Assembly: GCA_002359185.1 (NCBI GenBank)
Contig: DEML01000038.1
Span: forward strand, 61,199-71,314
Reading direction: 5' to 3'
DNA: 10,116 nucleotides
Origin: Planctomycetaceae bacterium UBA2671
Lineage (GTDB): Bacteria > Planctomycetota > Planctomycetia > Planctomycetales > Planctomycetaceae
Shown here: positions 1-6,488 of the stretch, piece after piece
How the letters are laid out: every line of letters starts with the position of its first letter
Numbering within the stretch: the stretch's first letter is position 1
Notes under the pieces: model-generated
Database searches by the model: none
What the model saw: the letters and a program-made list of their open reading frames with translations, nothing else
What the model was told of the DNA's origin: nothing
Position numbers and translations under genes: made by a program

Positions 1-279
1 AGGGCTGGCTGAGTTGGTAATTGAGCCCTGCGTGAAGTCTTTGACGATCGCTGCGGAGTTGGCTCCCAAACCGATCTGCTTGGGATTCGTCCCTCCATTA
101 CCTGAGGTTGGTCGCGAACCAACCGAAAGCGTTCGAGACAGCTGCGTCTGGAACAATACATTCGAGGCTTTGTAGCCGTTCGTTCCAGCATTGGCGATAT
201 TATTACCGATGACATCGATCGTCTGCTCGTTGAGTGCCAGACCATTCAATGACGTCGTAAGTGCGGACGTTAATCCCAT
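1..279 (-). CDS. flgE: Flagellar hook protein FlgE, N-terminal part (runs off the left edge)
   Basis: Translating the minus strand from the ATG at 279 gives 93 open codons to the window edge. FlgE is the subunit of the hook, the flexible joint outside the cell, exported through the flagellar type III apparatus. Residues 1-40 carry the conserved rod/hook N-terminal signature: MGLTSALTTSLNGLALNEQ followed by IDVIGNNIANAGTNGYKAS, the GNNIAN motif being diagnostic of the FlgB/C/E/F/G/K group. Residues 58-86 are Gly/Asn-rich and end in QIGLGANSAAIVKDFTQGS, which matches the hook subgroup (a 'QIGLG' plus 'F.QG' pattern). A GGGGGA ribosome site sits 4 bases before the start. FlgG or FlgF share the same N-terminus, but the position right after flgD favours FlgE. 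The C-terminal two thirds or more is missing from the window. Confidence 0.9.
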   Translation of the reverse strand, partial: MGLTSALTTSLNGLALNEQTIDVIGNNIANAGTNGYKASNVLFQTQLSRTLSVGSRPTSGNGGTNPKQIGLGANSAAIVKDFTQGSITNSASP

Positions 280-457
280 AGTGTCCCCCGACAGTTAATC
301 ATCCCTGACAAACCCTTCCCCCCTGGAATGGATTTGTTGTCGACTTAATTTTCGATACGGATCGCTTACCAGTTATTTCCTGACATAACGAATAGCATCA
401 CAGTTTCTATCGGCATCCTGCGATAGAATCCGCAGTCTTCTCCTATTTTACCAGACA
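280..457. other. flgD-flgE intergenic gap
   Basis: These 178 bases are the longest gap in the window. They contain the hairpin at 405-428 and the flgE ribosome site at 284-289. I see no convincing small gene; the longest minus-strand run I read here is about 16 codons. There is no T-tract terminator. A GCCGATAG octamer resembling a sigma-28 -10 box is present on the minus strand (407-414), but there is no TAAA at the proper distance upstream. Confidence 0.6.
405..428. repeat. Palindromic hairpin with GGCATCCTGC core, between flgD and flgE
   Basis: TTCTATCG at 405-412 is the exact reverse complement of CGATAGAA at 421-428, with an 8-base spacer. An alternative fold pairs TTCTATC with GATAGAA (422-428) and then GCA (413-415) with TGC (419-421) around a TCC loop, leaving one bulged G. 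The core GGCATCCTGC (412-421) is identical to the apex of the palindrome at 5653-5671 and, reversed, of the one at 7540-7566, while the lower stem differs. On the transcribed strand no run of Ts follows, so a rho-independent terminator is unlikely. It probably folds in the mRNA between flgD and flgE. Confidence 0.65.
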
Positions 458-919
458 TCACGCAGCGACATCGCTGACAGCAGTGATGTTTTCAATTGGA
501 ATTTCGTCTTCCCCAATTCCCACATACGCCTTGCCATCTTTCAAAATAGCGCGAGTGACTTCCCCTTCGACAGTTTCATCTTCTCCAGTCAATGGGTTCT
601 TCACTGTAGCAGTGACATAGCGCCCGATCATCGAAGCCGCAGAGGAGGCAAAGGAAGCCGATGCGGCACTGGTCTGATTTTTAGTCAACTGATCAAGAGA
701 TTCTTCCAGATCGATACTCGCCTGCAGACCTCGCATTTCAGAAATCTGTCCCAATAACGCTTCATTACTGACCGGCTCGGTCGGGTCCTGATTCTGCAGT
801 TGCACGATCAGGAGTTTGAGAAACTCTTCTGCATTGAGGGCATTGAAGCCGGTGCTCGCCTCGTCGACGACACTGATCGGCTTTCCCTCAGGACTGTAGA
901 CCGTATCAATTACAGCCAT
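458..919 (-). CDS. flgD: Flagellar hook assembly scaffold/cap protein FlgD (short form)
   Basis: FlgD forms the temporary cap at the tip of the growing hook, guiding insertion of FlgE subunits, and is discarded when the hook is finished. The 153-residue product has the FlgD N-terminal export/assembly domain: FLKLLIVQLQNQDPTEPVSN at residues 33-52, then an amphipathic helix (LLGQISEMRGLQASIDL, 55-71). After a Ser/Ala-rich linker (84-97), residues 98-147 (IGRYVTATV ... EGEVTRAILKDGKAYVGIG ... IPIENITAV) match the Tudor-like part of the C-terminus. The Ig/FnIII-like domain found inside that part in roughly 220-residue enterobacterial FlgD appears absent, as in the short Bacillus protein. An AAGGA site lies 7 bases before the ATG. 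It sits between fliK and flgE, the expected place. Confidence 0.95.
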   Translation of the reverse strand: MAVIDTVYSPEGKPISVVDEASTGFNALNAEEFLKLLIVQLQNQDPTEPVSNEALLGQISEMRGLQASIDLEESLDQLTKNQTSAASASFASSAASMIGRYVTATVKNPLTGEDETVEGEVTRAILKDGKAYVGIGEDEIPIENITAVSDVAA

Positions 920-946
920 GTTTTATTCCTTATCTGACAATTGTTG

Positions 947-968
947 TTTTCGACCAGCTGTCCGAAAA
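947..968. repeat. Weak inverted repeat between fliK and flgD
   Basis: TTTTCG (947-952) is the reverse complement of CGAAAA (963-968), with CAGCTG between them, itself self-complementary. Two mismatched pairs separate the outer 6-bp stem from the inner 3-bp one. It is in the 98-base gap before flgD, which otherwise holds only the flgD ribosome site. It may be chance, since the stem is short. Confidence 0.3.
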
Positions 969-1018
969 TTGGATCCGATGGTTTCAAATGACGACAACAG
1001 GTGATGCTTTAATAAACT

Positions 1019-2902
1019 TTAGACTTGCACATCCATTTCACTCACACCAATTTTTGAAGTGGATGCATTTTGTATTTCTTCGGCTTCGATGTTTTCATCT
1101 CGTTCAACTCCAGTGGTGCTGTAATGCTCCCGCTGGTGCTGCTGATCCTGAGTCATATCGCTCGAACCTGATTCACTTGAGTAGGAGTTCTCCGCTTCAT
1201 TAGTGAGTTGCTCGTTAATCTCCACTTGCAGTTGATCAACTTTAATTCCCTGCTGTGTCAGGGACTCTTTGAGTAATCCCAATTGTTCAAAGATCACGGA
1301 TCGAGCGGCAGCCGATTCAACTTCGATTTTTGCGGTTACCTGCCCATTCAGGCGATTCACTTCAATTTGAAGTGTTCCCAATTCCGGAGGATGCAGGCGA
1401 ATTTTCAAGGCCTTGCCTTGCTCGGCTGCCTGCTGAATAAAGCTGGCTAGTTTCTGAGGAACTTCACTCTTGGAAGTATCAAGCACCGGACGAACGACTT
1501 CTGCTTTCACTTCAGAAGCGGAGGTGCGATTCTCTGCAGCAAGTGTATTTGTCTCCGTCAATCGTGTGCTGCTGGTCTGCTCTTGACTTGATGTGATTTT
1601 TGTCACAGCAGTGTCAAGTGAAGTGGCCTGAATTGCTGTCAAAGGATCAGGCGCAGTCGGTCCACTCACATCTTTTGTAGAAGTTCTCGTCTGTGGATTC
1701 ACGTGCTCAATGGCCGGGGTGGAGGTATGTCCATAGCGAGAAACCGCATTCGAATTGGATTCCTCATTAGAGACATCATCCTCTGAGTCCACTCCCGCTG
1801 GTTTCTCTTTCTTATGAACTTCGATTTGTTTCTCAGTCTTGAATTCAACATCTACTTCCTGAACGGCGTCCTCGACTTCAGTGAGCTGGATATCTCCATC
1901 AGACTGAGATTTTTCTGCTTCTGAATTCTCTTCAGCTGAACGGACCTGATTCAGGCCGGATGTCGCAACTGCATTCTGTGCTGCGTTTGCAGGTTGAGCA
2001 CTCTGTTTAAATTCAGATTGATTCTCTGAATTCTGATTCTTTACTGGAACCTGTTGAGTCTCTATTTCTGCCTCATTCTTCGATTTCTCTGATGTTTCCA
2101 GAGAAATCGTTGGAGATTCTACTCTAATAATATCGCTTTCACTCGATTGATTCTGAAGTTCCGACTGACTGATAACATCAACTTCGGTAGACGATTCCGT
2201 TAAGGAGTCTGCAACATTGACTGCGGCTTGCAACTCTTCTGCAGAAAGGACCGGCTGACCTTCCAGAGGACTTACCGTTGAGTTTTTATTCTGATCCAAT
2301 GCGTTAAAAAACGCTAACGGAGCAAAGGATACCGCTCCACTCTTGGAGAATTCGGGATCTTTCAGAACCTCCGTATCAGAAGTGTCTATCTGCTGCCGCC
2401 TGGTTGTGGCAGATAAAAAACTCAACGGAATTGTGGCTTCAACGGAATGATCAATCTCCGGCGTCTGAGGAATTCCTTCAGATTTCGAAACCTCTAAATC
2501 AAGATTTTCTTCGTCATCATCAACAATCTGCGATGGAATCACATTTATGATAGATAAATTCAAATCCTCATCGGATTTCTCTGTTTTTACCTCCGGATCA
2601 ATCCGTGTCTCTGTCTGTTTCTGCTTTTTCTCTACAGAACTTTTGGAGCTAACATCGCGCACCTGAAACTCACCAGACAGTTTTTTTGAAGGAGCCGATT
2701 TGGGGCGAGCATTTGAAGTCGACTCCTGAGTAGTTTGCGGTTTCTTCGAATGGGATTCTTTCAGACGATCGGCAAAAGCCGGGCGACTCGGCTTTGCAAG
2801 CGACTGAGTAGCAGTCAAACTCTTTTGAGTTTCTGCCAGATTCGTCAGCGTACGTTCGGCGATAAACGTAATGGGAGACAATGCGTCCTGGCGTGACAAC
2901 AT
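1019..2902 (-). CDS. fliK: Flagellar hook-length control protein FliK
   Basis: FliK is exported during hook growth, acts as the molecular ruler, and its C-terminal domain signals FlhB to switch export from rod/hook to filament substrates. The 627-residue product has a long low-complexity middle (about residues 30-480), rich in Ser, Glu, Gln, Thr and Asn, and then the conserved hook-length-control domain at about 481-565. The signature is LKIRLHPPELGTLQIEV near 499-515, followed by GQVTAKIEVESAAARSVI and LKESLTQQGIKVDQLQVEI. A polar, acidic tail of about 60 residues follows. It is longer than Salmonella FliK (about 405 residues). The start is fixed by an in-frame stop 15 bases upstream; AAGG directly abuts the ATG, so no well-spaced ribosome site is visible. 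It follows the MotE-like gene and precedes flgD, as expected. Confidence 0.93.
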   Translation of the reverse strand: MLSRQDALSPITFIAERTLTNLAETQKSLTATQSLAKPSRPAFADRLKESHSKKPQTTQESTSNARPKSAPSKKLSGEFQVRDVSSKSSVEKKQKQTETRIDPEVKTEKSDEDLNLSIINVIPSQIVDDDEENLDLEVSKSEGIPQTPEIDHSVEATIPLSFLSATTRRQQIDTSDTEVLKDPEFSKSGAVSFAPLAFFNALDQNKNSTVSPLEGQPVLSAEELQAAVNVADSLTESSTEVDVISQSELQNQSSESDIIRVESPTISLETSEKSKNEAEIETQQVPVKNQNSENQSEFKQSAQPANAAQNAVATSGLNQVRSAEENSEAEKSQSDGDIQLTEVEDAVQEVDVEFKTEKQIEVHKKEKPAGVDSEDDVSNEESNSNAVSRYGHTSTPAIEHVNPQTRTSTKDVSGPTAPDPLTAIQATSLDTAVTKITSSQEQTSSTRLTETNTLAAENRTSASEVKAEVVRPVLDTSKSEVPQKLASFIQQAAEQGKALKIRLHPPELGTLQIEVNRLNGQVTAKIEVESAAARSVIFEQLGLLKESLTQQGIKVDQLQVEINEQLTNEAENSYSSESGSSDMTQDQQHQREHYSTTGVERDENIEAEEIQNASTSKIGVSEMDVQV

Positions 2903-3064
2903 CCTTGTGCCCGTTTCTTATCCACAGGAAAATGCGATACGACTGCATCCATGCAAATCGCTCCATTGATGATCTGCGATAAATTACGGTTTCCCAGTAA
3001 AAGTTCCTCAAGAAAAAACTTTCGTCTGGAGTGCAGATTTCCAACCTGAACTTCGATACGAATA
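2903..3064. other. Gap between the MotE-like gene and fliK
   Basis: These 162 bases carry no palindrome like those in the other long gaps. Two minus-strand frames stay open across most or all of the gap: one spans 3132-2845, overlapping both neighbours, the other starts at 3044. Neither has a recognisable domain or good ribosome site. I see no sigma-28 or sigma-54 type promoter. It may hold an untranslated leader of fliK, or the remains of sequence lost from the operon. Confidence 0.4.
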
Positions 3065-3751
3065 TTATTGAGGAGTGAGATTACTTTCCGGTTGATCCAA
3101 CATTGCCTGTTTTGCGCGCTCAGCAGGTTCAATCAACGGTTCGCCGAAATAGATCGCCTTATATATTTCTTCGGCTTTTTCGTAGCGTTCCTGCGGATCT
3201 TTCCCGGCAATTCTTGCACGAAATTGATCTAAAATCCGAGCAGCGTCTTTCTCGGCCATGCCCTTAAGTAAGAGTACAGAATCACTTACGGTCAATGAGA
3301 GCAATTTTTCGACCGCAGATTCAGCTTCCATTTTCAACAGAATTCCTCGAGCCTGTTCGACCGATTCCGATTTGATTTTCTCGTATTCCTTATCGAGATC
3401 CTCCTGAAAGGTCTGCTTAACCTGCCTAAGTTCCTCACGCTCTTTCGTAACGAGCTTGGCCTGATCATCAATCGCTTTCTTAAGAATGGCCAATTCGCTT
3501 TCTCGAGACGAAATACTCAATATTTTCTCCGTTCGCAACTCCACGATCTCATCGAAGGAAGTCATCTGCACAGGCTCCTTCACTTCAGAGAGAACGGCAG
3601 GACTCGGCTCGCCTTTGAGAATCGCTGCAATTTCCAGAGTTGACTCTCGCGTCAGATTTCCTTCGCTCCAGGCGTACAATCCCACCAGCATTGCTGTGAG
3701 CAGCGTTGCAGTGGAAAAGATCCCAATGACGGTTCCCAGAATTCGAAACAT
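3065..3751 (-). CDS. MotE/YlxF-like flagellar protein (one membrane helix, coiled coil, MgtE-N-like domain)
   Basis: The product has 228 residues. A hydrophobic N-terminal helix (about 7-27, FRILGTVIGIFSTATLLTAM...) should anchor it in the inner membrane. A charged coiled-coil segment follows at about 66-135 (ELAILKKAIDDQAKLVTKEREELRQ...). The C-terminal part (about 145-205) resembles the MgtE intracellular N domain seen in MotE-family proteins: KLLSLTVSDSVLLLKGMAEKDAARILDQF. It starts 18 bases after the fliJ stop and precedes fliK, the same slot as ylxF of Bacillus. In some bacteria MotE-type proteins act as chaperones or partners of stator or motor components; the exact role here is inferred from position and architecture only. 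A purine-rich AGAAGAGAG lies upstream of the ATG. The family call is fairly sure, the function much less so. Confidence 0.75.
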   Translation of the reverse strand: MFRILGTVIGIFSTATLLTAMLVGLYAWSEGNLTRESTLEIAAILKGEPSPAVLSEVKEPVQMTSFDEIVELRTEKILSISSRESELAILKKAIDDQAKLVTKEREELRQVKQTFQEDLDKEYEKIKSESVEQARGILLKMEAESAVEKLLSLTVSDSVLLLKGMAEKDAARILDQFRARIAGKDPQERYEKAEEIYKAIYFGEPLIEPAERAKQAMLDQPESNLTPQ

Positions 3752-3769
3752 GACTCAACTCTCTTCTCT

Positions 3770-4210
3770 TTAAGATCTCAAATTGACAGCTGCCCAGGCA
3801 TCCTGAAGGTCGATTTCAGACTTTTTTAACTGCTTGGCTTCATCAACTTTTTGCTGTTTTTCTTTCAGACGCTCCAATGTTTTCACAGCCGCATCGGCCT
3901 GTTGAACAGCCTGTCGACACAACTGCAGTTGATGTTCATATCGTGCAATTCGAGACATTAACTCCCGTTTATTTCGATCGAGTTGAGAAACGTCGTATCT
4001 TAAAGATGCCATGCGTCGGACATTGATTTGACCCGAACTGTTCTCACTTCGCATTGTTTCCAGGCTTGAGTCACGTTCTGACTGAAGTTTTCCAATCGAA
4101 TCTTCACAATTCGCCCGATCACGCATCACCTCAGCCATCAACTGTCGACACTGGTCGAGTTGAAAGCGACGATAGGTGAGCAGGGATTCGAGTCGAAATT
4201 TGAAGGACAT
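3770..4210 (-). CDS. fliJ: Flagellar export protein FliJ
   Basis: FliJ is the small coiled-coil stalk of the export ATPase complex. It fits into the FliI hexamer in the manner of the gamma subunit of F1-ATPase and helps couple it to the FlhA gate. The 146-residue product opens with KFRLESLLTYRRFQLDQCR, the usual FliJ start, and is almost entirely predicted helix with heptad-like spacing. The segment TLERLKEKQQKVDEAKQLKK in the C-terminal half matches the conserved LxxLKEKQ region. Length is typical (about 147 residues in Salmonella). It follows fliI after 40 bases that contain a triple direct repeat, and no well-placed Shine-Dalgarno sequence is visible before the ATG. Confidence 0.88.
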   Translation of the reverse strand: MSFKFRLESLLTYRRFQLDQCRQLMAEVMRDRANCEDSIGKLQSERDSSLETMRSENSSGQINVRRMASLRYDVSQLDRNKRELMSRIARYEHQLQLCRQAVQQADAAVKTLERLKEKQQKVDEAKQLKKSEIDLQDAWAAVNLRS

Positions 4211-4216
4211 GGTTGG

Positions 4217-4244
4217 TCTAGGGACCTGAATCTAGGGTCTAGGG
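4217..4244. repeat. Triple TCTAGGG direct repeat in the fliI-fliJ gap
   Basis: TCTAGGG occurs at 4217-4223, 4231-4237 and 4238-4244; the last two are in tandem and the first is 7 bases away. On the coding strand the unit reads CCCTAGA. The repeats fill most of the 40-base gap and lie where the fliJ ribosome site should be. I do not recognise a named element. A small expanding repeat or a fragment of a dispersed repeat are both possible. Confidence 0.7.
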
Positions 4245-4250
4245 ATTGAA

Positions 4251-5618
4251 TTAGTTGGCCGCTGCCGATTGAGGTTCCGGTTTTGGGATGGTCGGGGTAG
4301 ATATCAATTGGCTTCCCAGCTTCAACAAATGCTGAATCGTTTCCTGAGCTGTCATGTGTTCTATGGAAGATTGCTGGAGGAACCGATCGATGAGTGGTTT
4401 CAATTGCATCGCACGATCGACTTCGCGATTGGAACCGGTCTGGTAGGCTCCAATATTGATCATATCTTCGGATTGTCGATAAGCAGCCAGTAGTCGTTTT
4501 AAGCCTTGGCTGGCCTGTAGATGTTCGGGAGTGACCAGTTCATTCATCAATCGACTGATACTTGAAAGCACATCAATCGCTGGCCAATGAGACTGATGAG
4601 CCAAATCACGCGAGAGAATAATATGTCCATCCAGAATTCCGCGGACGGTATCGGAGATCGGTTCATTCGTATCATCACCTTCAACGAGCACGGTGTATAA
4701 CCCTGTGATACTCCCCTGCTCTGTCCGCCCACTGCGTTCCAGAAGTCGCGGGAGTTGAGCGAACACGCTGGGCGGATATCCGCGGGTCGCAGGTGGTTCG
4801 CCAGCTGCCAGACCAATTTCGCGTTGAGCGATCGCAAAGCGGGTCACGCTATCCATCATGAGCAGAACGTTCAGGCCAAGATCTCGAAAGAACTCTGCGA
4901 TAGCTGTTCCTGTATAGGCACATTGTCGTCGTAACAATGCGGATTCTTCACTGGTCGCAACAACCAGTACACTGCGGGCACGTCCTTCGGGACCGAGATC
5001 GCGTTCCAGAAATTCTCTGACTTCCCGACCTCGTTCTCCAACAAGGACAACCACATTCACATCTGCTGAGGCATACTTGGCCAATTGTCCCAGCAATGTA
5101 CTTTTTCCGACACCACTGCCTGCAAAGATTCCGAGCCGTTGCCCCTGACCGCAGGTCAGCATACTGTCGATGGCCCGAACACCTGTTTCCAGAGACTGAT
5201 CGATCCGGGGACGATTGAGCGGAGGAATGGGGGCAGACTGGAGAGGGATCGTATGCGGTAAAATTGTATTCGGTCCGTCATCAATATAATGTCCACGTGC
5301 ATTCACGACACGCCCGAGCAACGCCTCGCCAACTCGCAAGGATTGCCGGGTCTGCTTCAATTCAACCAGATCGCCCCCCTTGACGCCCGCCAGATCCTGA
5401 TAAGGCTGAATGATGATTTCGTCGTCATTCAAACCGACGACTTCGGCATCGACTGCTGAGCGGTGAGCACTGGTAATCCGGCACAAAGCTCCCAGCGGAG
5501 CCGGTAAACCTTTCACATGCGCAGACATTCCTGAGATGCGAGATACGCGTCCCGATAAGCCATAGGGCATCACGCCATCCAGCTTCGTACTCCACTGATG
5601 TAGACTTCGTCCGTCCAT
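4251..5618 (-). CDS. fliI: Flagellum-specific export ATPase FliI
   Basis: FliI is the cytoplasmic F1-beta-like hexameric ATPase at the base of the flagellar type III export apparatus, where it uses ATP to unload chaperoned substrates. The 455-residue product shows the full set of motifs: a beta-barrel N-terminus (about 20-95), the region QSLETGVRAIDSMLTCGQGQ (141-160), Walker A AGSGVGKST at 166-174, GERGREV with the catalytic glutamate region at 194-200, Walker B VLLMMDSVTR at 251-260, and GEPPATRGYPPSVFAQLPRL at 273-292, which separates flagellar/type III ATPases from true F1 subunits. Length matches the family (about 440-457). It follows fliH across a gap holding two palindromes, and no strong ribosome site is visible before the ATG. 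FliH and FliJ, its regulators, are encoded on either side. Confidence 0.97.
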   Translation of the reverse strand: MDGRSLHQWSTKLDGVMPYGLSGRVSRISGMSAHVKGLPAPLGALCRITSAHRSAVDAEVVGLNDDEIIIQPYQDLAGVKGGDLVELKQTRQSLRVGEALLGRVVNARGHYIDDGPNTILPHTIPLQSAPIPPLNRPRIDQSLETGVRAIDSMLTCGQGQRLGIFAGSGVGKSTLLGQLAKYASADVNVVVLVGERGREVREFLERDLGPEGRARSVLVVATSEESALLRRQCAYTGTAIAEFFRDLGLNVLLMMDSVTRFAIAQREIGLAAGEPPATRGYPPSVFAQLPRLLERSGRTEQGSITGLYTVLVEGDDTNEPISDTVRGILDGHIILSRDLAHQSHWPAIDVLSSISRLMNELVTPEHLQASQGLKRLLAAYRQSEDMINIGAYQTGSNREVDRAMQLKPLIDRFLQQSSIEHMTAQETIQHLLKLGSQLISTPTIPKPEPQSAAAN

Positions 5619-5652
5619 GAACGCTTTCTATAAATTCGTATTCAAAAAGCAG

Positions 5653-5671
5653 GACAGGCATCCTGCCTGTC
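5653..5671. repeat. Palindromic repeat, GGCATCCTGC family, copy in the fliH-fliI gap
   Basis: GACAGGCA (5653-5660) and TGCCTGTC (5664-5671) pair perfectly around a TCC loop. The 19-base unit GACAGGCATCCTGCCTGTC occurs again in reverse orientation at 7544-7562, where the identity extends two bases further (matching AAGAC). It shares its core with the hairpin at 405-428. It lies 34 bases upstream of the fliI start on the transcribed strand, with no T-run after it. It is best read as a dispersed palindromic repeat that forms an mRNA hairpin. Confidence 0.8.
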
Positions 5672-5683
5672 TTTCACAAACCC

Positions 5684-5751
5684 GTAGGTCAGGCTGTGCC
5701 TGACGAAATGTGCGAGCCACCTTGTTTGTCGTCAGGCACAGCCTGACCTAC
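5684..5751. repeat. BIME-like pair of inverted GTAG-headed REP palindromes in the fliH-fliI gap
   Basis: The arms 5684-5706 and 5729-5751 are exact reverse complements over 23 bases, with a 22-base spacer (5707-5728). Each arm is also a hairpin on its own: GTCAGGC (5688-5694), loop TGT, GCCTGAC (5698-5704), and the mirror image in the right arm. Both begin at their outer edge with GTAG. A tetranucleotide head followed by a short palindrome, arranged as an inverted doublet, is the layout described for REP elements and BIMEs that are mobilised by RAYT (Y1-type, IS200-related) transposases. No such transposase lies in the window. The right arm ends 7 bases from the fliH stop codon. As RNA it could form two small hairpins or one 23-bp stem. 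Confidence 0.8.
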
Positions 5752-5758
5752 ACGTTCC

Positions 5759-6466
5759 TCAAGTCGCTTCGCCCAGCAATTCCTCGGCTATCCGTTGAAG
5801 TTGCGTTTCGATACGGGCATCAATTTCACCATATTTCATTTGAACGACGCACTCACCTGATGCCAGTTCCGGCTGACCAATCAACTGAACCTTCGTCTGA
5901 TGAATTCTACTGGTCACCTGTTCGAGTTGATCACTCAGTTGTTCCAGATCCTGCTCGGAAACATGCAATTGGATTTCGGATTGCCCCATCACAAGTTTCA
6001 GAACATCTTTGATTCGATCGGCAACAATCGTTGGATCGTTGGCGATCGACCGATGGATCAGCTTCCGAGTGATCGCGAGCACTAACTCGATTGATTGCTG
6101 CTGCCAATACGCTTCTGCATCCTGACGCAATTCATGAATTTGATTGGCTGCCTGCTGCAATCCCGGAAGCACAGCCTGCAGTTTTTTGTCCACCTGGGAT
6201 TTGGCTTCCTGCTTCACTTTTTCTTGAGAAGTCTTCTCAGCTTCCTGCAATCCCTGGTGCAGACCAAGCTGATGACCTTCTGTTTTGGCTTCCTGCTTGA
6301 GACGTTCGATTTCTTCCTGGGCATCGAGCAGCATCTGGCGGGATTGTTGTCGGACGGATTCCAGATAATTCTCACAGCGAACTTGCAGATCTTCAAAGTT
6401 ATACTGGCCACCGGCCAGAGCTTCGCTGATCGTATTCGACTTCATGACTCGGGTACTGGAACTCAT
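5759..6466 (-). CDS. fliH: Flagellar assembly protein FliH (regulator of FliI)
   Basis: FliH is the peripheral stalk-like partner that binds FliI as a dimer, restrains its ATPase and tethers it to FliN at the C ring. The 235-residue product is highly charged and helical. Residues 59-76 contain GHQLGLHQG, a GxxxGxxxG repeat (G64, G68, G72) typical of FliH. The C-terminal FliH/YscL/AtpE-like domain covers about 115-235: SIELVLAITRKLIHRSI at 125-141, then IGQPELASGECVVQMKYGEI (196-215) and DARIETQLQRIAEELL (216-231), matching the family's 'GxC.v.t..G.iDa....QL..i' ending. The start at 6466 is preceded by a weak GAG; an internal ATG at residue 8 is an alternative. It lies 22 bases after fliG. Confidence 0.93.
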   Translation of the reverse strand: MSSSTRVMKSNTISEALAGGQYNFEDLQVRCENYLESVRQQSRQMLLDAQEEIERLKQEAKTEGHQLGLHQGLQEAEKTSQEKVKQEAKSQVDKKLQAVLPGLQQAANQIHELRQDAEAYWQQQSIELVLAITRKLIHRSIANDPTIVADRIKDVLKLVMGQSEIQLHVSEQDLEQLSDQLEQVTSRIHQTKVQLIGQPELASGECVVQMKYGEIDARIETQLQRIAEELLGEAT

Positions 6467-6488
6467 AGCGATCTCAAATCTTCAAACT

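Noticed and set aside
407..414. GCCGATAG on the minus strand, resembling a sigma-28 -10 box for flgE
   Set aside because: No TAAA-type -35 about 15 bases upstream, and the octamer is explained by the hairpin stem at 405-428.
3031..3045. Possible sigma-54 promoter (GG...GC) before fliK
   Set aside because: The GG and GC elements are 6 bases apart instead of 10, so the required spacing is not met.
5653..5751. CRISPR repeat or integrase attachment site
   Set aside because: The repeats are inverted palindromes without regular spacers, and no cas, integrase or tRNA gene is nearby.
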